Positions 12,689 to 26,100 of a stretch of 64,000 nt of DNA are shown here, piece by piece. Both the position numbers and the translations under genes were made by a program. This DNA comes from Mya arenaria (taxonomy: Eukaryota; Mollusca; Bivalvia; Myida; Myidae). Under the pieces are notes generated by a model that made no database searches, had not been told where the DNA came from, and saw nothing but the letters and a program-made list of their open reading frames with translations. Every line of letters begins with the position of its first letter. The first letter of the stretch is position 1. The DNA lies in contig NC_069125.1 of NCBI RefSeq assembly GCF_026914265.1, positions 8,783,117-8,847,116 of the forward strand. The letters run 5' to 3'.

Positions 12689-12763
12689 ATGACGTCAGCT
12701 GTCCATATTACATTTTTGGTGAGGTCCGGACCGGCCGAAAATGTAATATAGACCGCTGAAGTC
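12689..12763. repeat. Imperfect hairpin (~35-bp arms)
   Basis: TGACGTCAGCTGTCCATATT at left pairs with the reverse complement of TATAGACCGCTGAAGTCA at right, with ACATTTT/AAAATGT continuing the stem. Confidence 0.65.
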
Positions 12764-12867
12764 ATTAAACTAGATTTTTCATCAAAATACAGTGATATAC
12801 GGACCGATCAAGTTTATATATACAAAGAAGAGACAAATTTATGTGAGGTATAATATGCATATATATT

Positions 12868-13368
12868 AGGCTGATTGTTCAAAACTTTGTAAGCTAATAA
12901 CATATGTTGTTGACAGCACCGTTGTAAACTTTCAGTGTTACTGCTCTGGAAGTTTAATGGATACACTTGTGATCAGGGGCCATTATTACGAACAGTCTCA
13001 AGTCCAAGTCTAGACTCAGGCTCAGAAAAGCATTTTTATGAAGGAACAAAAAAATCATATTAATTTAATTTCTTTTCCCGAAATATATGTAAATATTAGT
13101 ACAATACTCAAATAGTAATATAAGTTCAGCAAATATCTTCATCAATGCTTTGCAAGAAGGAAAATTACAATGAAATGAAATTTTGCCCTAGTGAGTATTG
13201 AGCTTGGACTCAGACTTGAGACTGTTTGTAATCACTGCCCCTGCTGTGTTTTAGCTGTACTCACTTATTTTTAAATATGTGAGCAGATCATCAAATATTT
13301 CACGTTTAAAACTCAACAAGGATGTCATTAAACACATTGTTACCTTCAACAAAGTTCTGAAGTGCCCC
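12868..13368. mobile_element. Older MITE copy (GGCTGATTGTTC family) interrupted by another MITE
   Basis: Both outer parts align with the uninterrupted copy at 51217-51459: AGGCTGATTGTTCAAAACTT at left, and AAATATGTGAGCAGATCATC then CAACAAAGTTCTGAAGTGCC at right. The element at 12974-13243 sits inside it. A further decayed relative covers about 13740-13985. Confidence 0.65.
12974..13243. mobile_element. MITE with CAGGGGC ends (270 bp)
   Basis: Left end CAGGGGCCATTATTACGAAC then AGTCTCAAGTCC. The right end, reverse-complemented, is CAGGGGCAGTGATTACAAAC then AGTCTCAAGTCT. The ends resemble hAT termini, but no exact 8-bp duplication is visible. A fragment of this end (GATTACGAACAGTCTCA) recurs at about 44962. 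Confidence 0.7.
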
Positions 13369-13566
13369 TTGTTAGTTAGTCAGTTTTAAAATCAAATATA
13401 CATGTTTGTGCAACATATAGGGTGTCTGTGTTTGTTCATTTGCAAGCATTTTACAAAATACTTTTGATTTCATTACAGTGGTCTGTCACAAGATTAGGCT
13501 TATCTAAAACAGCCAGGTTATGTAATTGTATTACTATCAGTTAAATACTGCATCTTCATTTAACTT

Positions 13567-13735
13567 AGGGCTATTCCATTTAAACAAATAACCCCCGGTG
13601 GGCAGGCACTTTTGAAATATACCACCCCCCAACAGAAGCAAATTTACCCTTTCAGGGTCCAAATTAGCAAAAAAGGACACCCACCCATATACTATTTAAA
13701 TAATTGCCTTCCCCCCGTTTTACTGGAATAGCTCT
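13567..13735. mobile_element. MITE with AGGGCTATTCCA ends (169 bp)
   Basis: Left end AGGGCTATTCCATTTAAAC; right end, reverse-complemented, AGAGCTATTCCAGTAAAAC. The interior has AACCCCCGG...GGCAGGCACTTTT and TATACTATTTAAATAATTGC. Related pieces occur at 1-75 and 48094-48187. Confidence 0.75.
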
Positions 13736-14599
13736 AACAACGGGCTGATGGTTCAGAACTGTTTTAGGTTGTTAACATCATCATTGTTAACTTTCATTTT
13801 TTTACTACTCTGTAAATTTCATGGACACACTTGCGATATGCTTTCATACAAATATTAAAACAACTGTTTTCAGCTATGCCTGGTTCATCTTAGTATATCA
13901 GCCCATCATAAAATAGTTTACCTTAAAAAGTTTACAATGATGCCACTAAAAACGACCCTCTAAATATTTGAACAAATTGGTTCAATTTCACTTAAAATGA
14001 TGTGAACACGCAAACATTACTTTGATCTGAAATCAATACATCCATATATATAATACAGCAAGGGGAACAATACTGTGAGTATGTTATCAAAAATTAAATA
14101 TAAATAATCAACATGTTTATACATTTTGTATTATTACACTTAACAAAAAGAATAAACAACAAAATTACTAGCTGTAGTAAACATATACCAGAATTCAAAA
14201 ACAATGATTATATATTTTGTAATTTGAATGGGTTTCATTTTCAGGAGCAAAGGTAAAGTAAGGCAGACTTCAGTCTTGTAAAATCTGGGAAAACTCGTTA
14301 GCTCTGATAAACATCATGTCCTTTTCTCAGCAATAGATTTTACTGGGAACTGATATGGACAGAAGCAAACTATTTTTTTATGTTTGCCTAGCCTGTATTT
14401 ACTCTATAAACAGAAAAACATAAAAAGTAAATTTGCTCCTGTGCCCTGTGTAGTAGTGACCCACATATTTTAATTTTCTAATTTTCTGTTTTTAAGTATT
14501 TGGAGAGTTTAAATAATGAATGTTCCACCCCACTCCCCCCAATTAATTTTAAGTTTGAAACCCCAACTTTTTGAGTTTCAAGTAGTAACTATTGATAAA

Positions 14600-16060
14600 A
14601 CAAGAGCTGTCACAGTATGTGACGAATGCCCCCGAATGTGACATTGACCTACGAACAAGGTCAGTACATAAAAAGTTGATCTTGCCTTTACTTGTCAAAT
14701 ACATATGGTAAGTTATTTTAAATTGCCTCTGAACATAAAAAATACCACCCATACTTGACAACCTACACTGTTATGTCCTTATATTCAGAATTCCCTTGTG
14801 AAAAACACTTAGTGTATCTTTCACCTTAGAGGTAGGGACATGGGTCTTGCACACAACACGTCGACTTCGTATTTGGAACACATGTAGCAAGTTATTTTAA
14901 ATTCTGTCCATACAAGAGAAAGTTACAGCCCGGACACGACAACCTATACTCTATGTCCTTGTATGCAGCACTCCATTGTGAATAAACACTAAATGTGACC
15001 TTGACCTTTGAGGTAGGGACACGGGTCTTGCACGCGACACGTCGTCTTGGTATGTGAAACACATGTAGCAAGTTATTTTAAAATCTGTCCATACAAGGGA
15101 AAGTTACAGCCCGGACACGACAACCATTACTCTATGTTTTTATATGCAGCACTCCATTGTGAATAAACACTATGTGTGACCTTGACCTTTGAGGCAGGGA
15201 CACAGGTCTTGCACGCCACACATCGTCTTTGTATGTGGAACACATGTGGCAAGTTATTTTAAAATCTGTCCATACAAGAGAAAGTTACAGCCCGGACACG
15301 ACAACCTATACTCTATGTCCTTATATGCAGCACTCCATTGTAAATAAACACTAAGTGTGACCTTGACCTTTGAGGTAGGGACACGGGTCTTGCACGCGAC
15401 ACATTGTCTTGGTATGTGGAACACATTTGGCAAGTTATTTTAAAATCTGTCCATACAAGGGAAAGTTACAACCCAAACACGACAACCTATACTCTATGTC
15501 CTCATATGCAGCACTCCATTGTGAATAAACACTAAGTGTGACCTTGACCTTTGAGGTAGGGACACGGGTCTTGCAGGCGACACATCGTCTTGGTATGTGG
15601 AACACATGTGGCAAGTTATTTTAAAATCTGTCCATACAAGAGAAAGTTACAGCCCGGACACGACAACCTATACTCTATGTCCTTATATGCAGCACTCCAT
15701 TGTGAATAAACACTAAGTGTGACCTTGACCTTTGAGGTAGGGACACGGGCCTTCACGCGACACGTCGTCTTGGTATGTGGAACACATGTGGCAAGTTATT
15801 TTAAAATCTGTCCATACAAGAGAAAGTTACAGCCCGGACACGACAACCTATACTCTATGTCCTTATATGCAGCACTCCATTGTGAATAAACACTAAGTGT
15901 GACCTTGACCTTTGAGGTAGGGACACGGGTCTTGCACGCCACACGTCGTCTTGGTATGTGAAACACATGTGGCAAGTTATTTTAAAATCTGCCCATACAA
16001 GGGAAAGTTACAGAGCCGGACGGACGGACGGTGCGATTTTAATATGCCCACCTTAAAAAT
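14600..16060. mobile_element. Tandem-core element with 181-bp satellite units (copy B)
   Basis: The head AACAAGAGCTGTCACAGTAT then GACGAATGCCCCCGAATG matches the heads at 5.5 and 57.65 kb. About eight units follow. GACCTTTGAGGTAGGGACAC recurs at 15001, 15182, 15363, 15544, 15725 and 15905, a spacing of 180-181 bp, and older units lie upstream. Units differ by only a few percent in the right part. It ends in GGACGGACGG and GCGATTTTAATATGCCCACC. It is the most homogeneous tandem-core element in the window. Confidence 0.85.
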
Positions 16061-16738
16061 CAACATGTATATTCATAATGTGGTGAGTATAAATATAACA
16101 AACAACATTCTTTAAAAGAACATAACAACATGTACATTATACATACACATGTATACATGTACTACATTGAAGTAAGCACTTAATTGAAGTCCAACATAGG
16201 GTTTAAAACACTGAATATGAATATAACACAACCATAGGTAAAACATACAGATTGAACAGTTTGTTTTTATTCCTTCAAGGACAAAAAAGCATCATAATGA
16301 AAACACTGTACAAGGACTGGTAAAGAACTTGGTGTAAGCTTAAAACTAAATGTTTTCCTTAACATACAATAATAAAGGAAAGCTTATTTTGTGACAACAT
16401 GAGGGTTTCTGTGACATCAGAGGCTGTATTGAACAACCACCTTAGATTTCACTTAATTTAAAGATTAGAATCCAAGCATTTTAATTGGACTGTAAGATTA
16501 ACTGGCCAATGGACTCAATGGAGTCACTGAGGCATCTCTAAGGATAAGAACGATATTGAATACAGCCTTGATGTTAGTTCGCAACAGTTTTATAGAGCTA
16601 TAGCGTTGCCAATAGTTTCTGCCACTTTATATCACATTCAACTCAACATCATCTCTATTTTAAATATCTTTTGAATCATATCTGTCTGTTTTATCAAGTT
16701 GTCTTTATTCTCCCCATGCAGCCTGCATAAATCCTTTA

Positions 16739-17159
16739 TCATCTCTGTTTCTTCCGCCTCCCCTGTTTTGCCCCTTGCTGAGCTCCCCCTGTGGCACCCC
16801 CCAGTATGACATGGCTCTCGCTGATCTCCTCCTGTGACACGCCCTCCGCATGCTGCAGCTTTCCCTGGGCCTCTACATAGAACATCACGTCACGTAACTG
16901 CTCACGAAGCTCAGAGATTTCCTGGAGAAACAAAAGTTAGCTTAGATAATAAAAGTATGGTACGTATGTATGTATATCATGCCTCCAACAAGAATGACCC
17001 AACGCAATTGGTCCAGGACTGGTCACGTGGTGACCCCATATTTTTCCATATTGGGTAACTAATCTTTATATCGTACTAAAATGGCGTCTATTTTCCGATT
17101 CTAAAGAATAAATGAAAAATTTCCCATAAATCTACCAACGTTAACAGGTTGTATCACCC

Positions 17160-17190
<31 letters not shown>

Positions 17191-20100
17191 TCTTTATTTT
17201 AAGAAGGTGACATATTAAGATCATGTACAAAACTACAGAATCTTATTTTCGATATGGCCCTCTGAAACAGAATGAAAATATGGCAAATAATCATAAGACA
17301 AACATGAAGACGATGCTAACAACGATGACGATGATGATGATGATTATAAGTATGCTGTTGATGCTGACGATAATGATGACATGATGATGATGTTGAATCA
17401 ATATTAGACAGATACTCTCAGTTAAATATAATTATGAATAAAACATCACAATTTGTATAATCACAAGTTTCCTATGAGGTACTGTTTGACCTTTATTTTA
17501 TACGTATTAAAGTTTTTTGATTCTCGTATTTCCAAAGGTATATTATTCCAAACAATTCTGCTGTAATATGTAAACGATGCTTTCATATAATTAGTACGAG
17601 GTCTAGTTTGTAAAACAATATCTTTGTGTGCCATTGATCTTAGCATATATACATTATTGTCTGAAACTGTCATAACTCCAATATGGCTTCCTTTGCCCCG
17701 TATAACTCATATAGCATAGAATGTAATCTAGAATAGACCAAGATCACTGTACATGTTGCTAAAACAGTCCTTTGGTTCTTGCCAAAGAGAATGTGCACAC
17801 CCATGCTACTTGCAAAGCCTAAGATGCAATGGAGTACCATTGATATCTACTCGGTTTTAATGACATTTACTTAATAAACATGAAAGAACACAAATAATTG
17901 TGATTCAATAAATCCTTACCTGCAGCAGTCAATAAATAAAGCAAACAAAGTCTCTGTAAATTAAAGTTTACTTAATATTCATAAAAAACATAAACTCAAA
18001 ATTCAATATAAATGTGATTTATAAACTCTAAACTACATTAGTTAATACATGAAGAGAACAAAGTCACTGTAATTTCAAGTTTACTAACTTAAGCACTGCA
18101 ATGAATTTGCATTCTGCGAACAAAAATGGTCCTTTACATTAAAGCAAGGCCCTAATATACAGATTTATAGGTCTGTGATTAAAGCAATCAACTACTGTTG
18201 TTTGTTTCTACGTAAGACATATATGTAGCCTCTACCTTATCTTTGGCATCTGTGAATTTCTTCATTTCACATTCAAGGGTGGTAACTCTCTGTTTCCATT
18301 CATCCTGGTTTCTCTGCAGGCTCTTGTTTATCTCCCTTTCCTCTTGTAAGTCATGAAAAACCTTCTTCAATCTGGTTTGCAACTGTGATAAAAAAAAATC
18401 ACATGGATCAAATCAAACACTATAATATATTTTGTAGTATTTAATGATATTAAATCTAACAGCACCCCAATATCAAATCTATTTATTTCCCCTCAAAATA
18501 TGAAGGAGCTTGAGGAAGGCAATAACATCTAACTGTTATCTGTATGGACTTTTCCCTGACATGTTTGTCCTTGGTTTACATGCAGTATGATACTCGATAC
18601 TCTATGACATCTAACTGTTACTTGTAGCACATTTTAAGAAAGCAATTCAGAATATCAAGTAACTCGAGGACATTTTCTTTAAAATTTGTTTGTTCTTGCC
18701 AACATACACAGGGTTCCCATGCAGTTTGATACTCTCTATCACATTTAACTGTTACTTGTGTGCACTTTTTCTCTGACATAACTCTGACTTTGCCAGCTTA
18801 GTCCAGGTTCACGTGCAGTATATATTCTATGACACGTAGCCATTACCTGGGTGCTTTTTTCTTCCCTTACATGTGTTTGTCCTTCTCGGCAAACTCTTTG
18901 CTCACTTGCAGTTTACTACTCTGTGAGATGTATCCTTTACCTGGGTGCACTTCTTCTCGGACATGTGTTTATCCTTGATGGCATACTTAAGGTTCATGTG
19001 CACTAAACAATATGTGACATGTAACCATTACCTGGGTGCACTTCTTCTCGGACATGTGTTTATCCTTGATGGCATACTTAAGGTTCATGTGCACTAAACA
19101 ATATGTGACATGTAACCATTACCTGGGTGCACTTCTTCTCGGACATGTGTTTATCCTTGATGGCATACTTAAGGTTCATGTGCACTAAACAATATGTGAC
19201 ATGTAACCAGTACCTGGGTGCACTTCTTCTCCGACATGTGTTTATCCTTGATGACATACTTGAGGTTCATGTGCACTATACAATCTATGACGTGTAACCC
19301 TCACCTGGGTGCACTTCTTCTCTGACATGTGTTTGTCCTCGATGGCATATCGAGGTTCAAGTGCACTATACAATCTACGACATGTAACCGTTACCTGGGT
19401 GCACTTCTTCTCTGAAATGTGTTTATCCTAAGATTCACGTGCACTATACAATCTATGACGTGGATGTTCATGTGCACTATACAATCTATGACATGTAAGC
19501 CTCACCTGGGTGCACTTCTTCTCCGACATGTGTTTATCCTTGATTGCACACTCGAGGTTCATGTGCAGTTTGCTGCACTGCTCAGCTAGGCTCATGTTCT
19601 CTTCCTCTAGAAGATGGACCTGGTGAGATAAAAGTTTATAAAACATATTGAACGTATATTATTTAATGGACAAACCTACACATTTTTTGCTCACTATTTT
19701 TTCTCTCATATGCACACCAAAAAACTAGATCCAGCATTTTCAGAACAGGGGATGTTATGATAAAACTTCTTAGACAAGAAACACTAAAACCTAAATCTGA
19801 TTGGTCAGTTAAAATAACACTCCAATTAGATAGCAAAATATCCGTGCCTAGCCTGTTAAACCACTTAAGTTTCTTTGTAAAACCAGGTACAGATTTACTA
19901 AATTCTTTCTCAGCATAATCTTATCCATAAAGAAATTTTAATGAATACTTAAACATAGATTATTCAATGCAATATACAAGCAAAACCGGTGTATATTCAG
20001 AGTTCCAACAGCTGATTATTGTCAATCCTAACAGCCAGTGTCTTTTTTTTCGAATAAGGGATTCATGCCCAAAGAAGGGTAAATTGCCTTAGATCCCCTT

Positions 20101-23100
20101 TAAAATTGTTTCCAAAGTAATTCATATTTCATTTCAAGGTACATTGTACTTTCTACTGTTTCTACTATGCAAATGGCCGAGCAACAAACAATCTTTACAA
20201 CTGTACCATAGTCTCGAATTAATTAATATTAATTGCATGATTAATCCTGAACTAAAGAACCATCTTAAGGAAAAGCATCTTTACATGAGTATTAAAGTAT
20301 TAAGGTTATATCTGTTTCTACATCTGACAACCTTGCTTTTTTTTGCCCCTAAATTTTAATTTAATGGCCATACCTTTTCGAACATGGCGCTCTCTACATC
20401 ACCCATCTTCTCCTCAAAGTAGAGTCGTTGAGAGTCTAACTGGTTTGTCAGGAGGTATGTGTACTGTAAACATACAAATGTGTTTGTGCATATATCCATA
20501 ACTGAGTCCATGTACTCATATTTTTCATTCCATATTTGTATTTTACCATATATTTTTTTGATACTTGTCGACCCCCTCCCCTTACAATTGCAATAGCTAA
20601 TTAACATGGACCTCTATAAATCAAATCATGGTTTTACAGATTTTTTATATTTTCTGTCTTGGAATAAGCCAATTGTGAAACAAGTGACATGAGACTGCTT
20701 AAAAACGATCAGATCTCAGTTTTTCATATTTCTGTTCGAACTGTTATGTTTTATGACTAAAAGCTTTAATAAAAAAAATGCATGAATATCAATTATTGAA
20801 CATAAATATGAAAAACTGTGATCTGATCTTTTGTCAAAAGTATTGTATCATTGGTTTAAAGACATTTACGATACGGTGACAGATACCCAAAATTCGAAGC
20901 CAAAATTATAAAAAAGTTGTTAAATGTCATTCTGTGAGAGTGCAGTTTTAAGGTCAAAGAGAAAAAAGGAAAAGATCAGCAATCAATTTGAAACAACAAC
21001 AATTAATTCGTTGGTTTGATAAAAGTTAGTCAACATGGGTATTGATTGGTCAATGTTTTATCCAATAATAGCTGTTAACCATTCAAATTACTTGCACAGT
21101 CATGCAAACTAGCCAAAGATAGCCTAGGAGGGATAACTTATCCAGTTTTAAACAAATAGCTGCTGTACATTTCAAAGACACTGAAATCCAACATTCACTC
21201 ACCTCCAGGTTAAGGGCATCAATTTTCTCATCCTGCACGGGATTCCCGCCCTCATCCACCTGCACGAGTTTTCCGTCAGATTTGTTTTGCACGAGCCGGT
21301 GTACGTAATTGTCACCGATGTAGTCCCATACCTTATTGTTGCCCAGCTCCATGGCGTATGTGTGCTGGGTCTCTTGGAAATGCCTGCAATAGAAACATTT
21401 GGTATTGTTAATATGATAAATATACTTCATTTGGAACTCTTTTATTCAAGGGTTTTCTGTATATTTAGCATGGATCACCTGTTGTAAATATAGCATTTTC
21501 ATGTAAATTTAACACTCGTCAAAATATTATTGAATAAATATTATATCAGTGTTACTACCTGATAGTTAGATGACATGAAGAGAATTCTTAATGATTAAGA
21601 ATGGGCGGAGTGAGCGTAGCGAACGAGTCCTTCTTAATCATTAAGAATTCACTTCATGTCATCTAACTGGCTTAGAATACAACCTCACAAAATCTGACGC
21701 AGGGAGTGTGTAGCTACGGATTATTGGCAGTAGGTGGACTTTTTAATACGCGCGAACGTTGAAACTCTTAATGATTAAGTCTACTACTTAATGGTTGCCT
21801 TTCTGCAAGTTCATTGGCGCAAAATGTACGGTAGGTTGTATTCTCAACAGTACAATTAATTGTTTTGAACAGTGACCTAAAATTTACGATACTTTTTCAT
21901 TAAGAAGTATTTGTAAAGGGTGTAAATATTTCATTTTTCATTGAAAAACATAAAGATTTATTTATAGGCAAGTTATTTTTGTACCGACTAGCAAATGACC
22001 AAATAACAACATGAAAAACCCAAAAGAGTAAGAGTTTGGTATAATTATCTTCTATTGAATGTCGGGTAAAATGTCAGAAGTTTCTACTAGGGATAAAACG
22101 ATGATCGAGTATTGTCGAAATTCGATTATTTGTGTCCGAGGTCAGCGATAATGGATTTCATTATTCCATAATCGATTATCGCTAATGTATGGCAAAGGGA
22201 AGTAACCGTGTTGTGTATGTATTGATTTTCTTTAAAACGGGAAATGGTACGGACTTATACGGGGTTATACGGCAATTTATTCTCAATTATTTTAGAATTA
22301 AGTTATCTCCTTAAAACATTTTACTAAATTATCAATTGTAACCTGGAATGTATAACAAAACAGCATATAAAACATAACTGATTGTAATATGTTTATTCAT
22401 TGAAAGACATGTATGTACAAACCAATACAGTTTTGGATATATTTGTGATATATTCATTTGTTCCGTTTCGATTATATAATCGATGATTGATCGAAATGGC
22501 TCGTCCGATTATTTTCGATGATCGATTATGACTTTGGTCCGATTTTCAATCCCTAGTTTCTACACATCCTATTTACCTATAATTGGTATAATTGATTTGA
22601 ATCGGATATGAAAGATCATGCAAACTTCAATAACCAAAATAAGATTACAAACAATATTAAATTGAAAATGAAAGATCAAATAATAATATATTTACTTGTT
22701 CATTTTTAAAAGATTGATCAAATATTATATACAGTTCATGCTAGTTTATGTATGAATCTTTGTTAAAACATACACAAAGGGGCAATGTTATAAACGGGCG
22801 GGCGTGAGATCAAATGCAGCAAGACTAGAGATCACGAATTTCAATACATTAATAAGTGTCACAAATGTTATTGAAAGATTTGCCTGTAAAATGAAATAGA
22901 CTTTGCCTAAACTGATAGTTATTAGTTTCAAAATTTATATCATGGCACTAAGAAATACAGATTTGAAAAAAGCAATCATACAAAACTTGCTTTGATAATA
23001 TGACCCCATGAGTGTACACAATTTTTAAGTCTTGACTTGAATAATCACCTGTAAGCATGTAGTCCTATATATCTCCCACATCCAATATTGCCACATATCA

Positions 23101-26100
23101 AACAAATCCACAGGCTCTGGAAATAGATTTGAACATACAATGTTCAATAAATCCATACGACTCAACCCAAAACCGGTTGTCTAGTTAGCACAGTGGTTAG
23201 CGCCCTCGCTTCTCACCAAGGCGACCTGGGTTTGATTCCTGCCTGGGCGCATGTGAGTTTGGGTAATGGTCACCAAGCTGGATAAGTTGGTTTTCTCCAG
23301 GTTCTTCGGTTCCCCCCCACAACACAAGACCACACTCTCGCGCAACATCACAACAACGAGAGTGACTTGGTTATCATAACTTTCTTCACAATCATTGAAA
23401 CAAATAAATAATGTTTAAACCAACCCAAACTCACATGTAAGGGACGTTTAGATTTTGTTCAGTATTTGGGCATGAAAGTTTAAACAGAAAACAGAAATTG
23501 TTATGCCTTTCCTGCTTAATCATTTTTCTTAATATCATGAGTCAAAGAAACAAAATCTTTTTATGGTATCTATTCAAGAAAAGAATGTGTTTTATCTTAT
23601 TTGAAAGAGAACAAATAAAAACAAGAGCACCGCGAAACGGAGCATTATACGGCAGAAGAAGATTCAGCTTGAGGTCTTTAATAAACATTTAGGTTATGCT
23701 AGTATACTGCTTACTAGGTGTGAAGTGTTTACAATAAAGGCTTAAACTTCCAATATTGAAACGGAATTGCTAACGCCCCCCAGTGAAATTAGCCTTTGAG
23801 GTACGGACCTGGAAAGCATGCTTGACAAATCCTTTTAATGTAGAGATGATTTGTATAAAGTTATTTGAAAATTGCTTTAGTAGTAACCCAGTTATGGCCT
23901 GGACATGGAATTGCTAACGTCCCCCCCAATGGTGATTCTAGTGTTTGAGGTATGGACCTGGAAATTGCGCGCGACACATCCTTTTAATGTAATGATGCTT
24001 TGTATAAAGTTATTTGAAAATGACTTTATTAGTGACCAAGTTGTGGCCCGGACACGGATTTGCTAACGCACCCCCATGGTGATTCTAGCGTTTGAGGTAT
24101 GGACCTGGAAATTGCGCGCGACACATCCTTTTAATGTAGTGATTTGTATAAAGTTATTTGAAAATCGCTTTATTAGTTACCAAGTTATGGCCCGGACATG
24201 GAATTGCTAACGCCCCCCAGTGAAATTAGCCTTTGAGGTACGGACCTGGAAAGCATGCTTGACAAATCCTTTTAATGTAGAGATGATTTGTATAAAGTTA
24301 TTTGAAAATTGCTTTAGTAGTAACCCAGTTATGGAATGGACATGGAATTGCTAACGTCCCCCCCCCCCCAATGGTGATTCTAGTGTTTGAGGTATGGACC
24401 TGGAAATTGCGCGCGACACATCCTTTTAATGTAATGATGCTTTGTATAAAGTTATTTGAAAATGACTTTATTAGTGACCAAGTTGTGGCCCGGACACGGA
24501 TTTGCTAACGCACCCCCAAGGTGATTCTAGTCTTTGAGGTATGGACCTGGAAATTGCGCGCGACACATCCTTTTAATGTAGTGATGATTTGTATAAAGTT
24601 ATTTGAAAATCGCTTTATTAGTTACCAAGTTATGGCCCGGACACGGAATTGCTAACGGACGGACGGACAGACGGACGGACGATGGAGGCCATAACATAAT
24701 AGGACCCTTTGGGCGTATAAAAAGTAATTGAAACAGTAATAGTCAGAAACCAACTAAAACACTATCATTTTGACCACTCTAACACATGTACATGTATGTA
24801 AGTATAGAAACTCAAACTGGATAATTTTGTTTTAGACAACGCACCTCCTGCGAGCCACACTTCATACATCTGTTTTCATCCACCTCCTCCGGAGTCTGAC
24901 TGTACCGGCAAACAGGGCAACTGAAATAAATGACAACTATATAGCTTTATATTTCAAGTACAAGGACATTATGCCGGCACTTCCTCCGAGCTCTTGTTAG
25001 CCAAACCTTATTCACTTGTGACAATCCAACTCCTCCGGAGTCCGACTGTGACGGCAATCATGGCAACTTAAATAAATGTCAAATATTAAGCTTGCTTTTT
25101 CAAGTTCCAGGGCATTATGCCGGCACTTCCTCTGAGCTCTTGTAAGCCAAACTTCATTCCCTTGTCATCATCCACCTTCTCCTGAGTCTGACTGTATCAA
25201 CATAAAGGCCACCAAGGGAGAGAGGATATGAATAATGTGTGTGACATTAATAAAGCATTACAAACATAGCACTTACAACTCTTCAAAAGAAACCTTTTCA
25301 AATGATATATTGTTCAAATGGTGCACAGAATTGCCTGGCAATAAAATTTAACATTCATATTTGCTTAAAAAGAATCACAATACCTGGTATCAAACCACTA
25401 ACTGAGGCCATGCATATGGAAGGCGTGGTTACACAGAATGGTCAGACCACCATCAACTACATACCTGGTATCAAACCACTGACTGAGGCCATGCATATGG
25501 AAGGCGTGGTTACACAGAATGGTCAGACCACCATCAACTACACAACTGGTATCAAACCACTGACTGAGGCAGTGTATATGGAAGGCATGGTTACACAGAA
25601 TGGTCAGACCCCCATCAACTACATACCTGGTATCAAACCACTGACTGAGGCCATGCATATGGAAGGCGTGGTTACACAGAATGGTCAGACCACCATCAAC
25701 TACACAACTGGTATCAAACCACTGACTGAGGCAGTGTATATGGAAGGCATGGTTACACAGAATGGTCAGTGTCCCAGCCACTACACAACTGGTATCAAAC
25801 CACTGACTGAGGCAGTGTATATAGAAGGCATGGTTATACAGAATGGTCAGACCACCATCAACTACACAACTGGTATCAAACCACTGACTGAGGCAGTGTA
25901 TATGGAAGGCATGGTTACACAGAATGGTCAGACCCCCATCAACTACATACCTGGTATCAAACCACTGACTGAGGCCATGCATATGGAAGGCGTGGTTACA
26001 CAGAATGGTCAGACCACCATCAACTACACAACTGGTATCAAACCACTGACTGAGGCAGTGTATATGGAAGGCATGGTTATACAGAATGGTCAGTGTCCCA

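Larger units (their letters stand above)
10688..16738. other. Repeat-filled intergenic region between CENP-Q and BRAP
   Basis: About 6 kb from the CENP-Q start to the BRAP stop. No host gene was recognised. It holds a long G run near 11022-11034, a SINE head, two palindromes, several MITEs and the 181-bp array, each listed separately. 11.56-12.4 kb shows nothing recognisable. Confidence 0.6.

Noticed and set aside
14600-16060. A centromeric satellite
   Set aside because: It has only about eight units and is bounded by the head and tail of a dispersed element; nearness to CENP-Q is coincidental.
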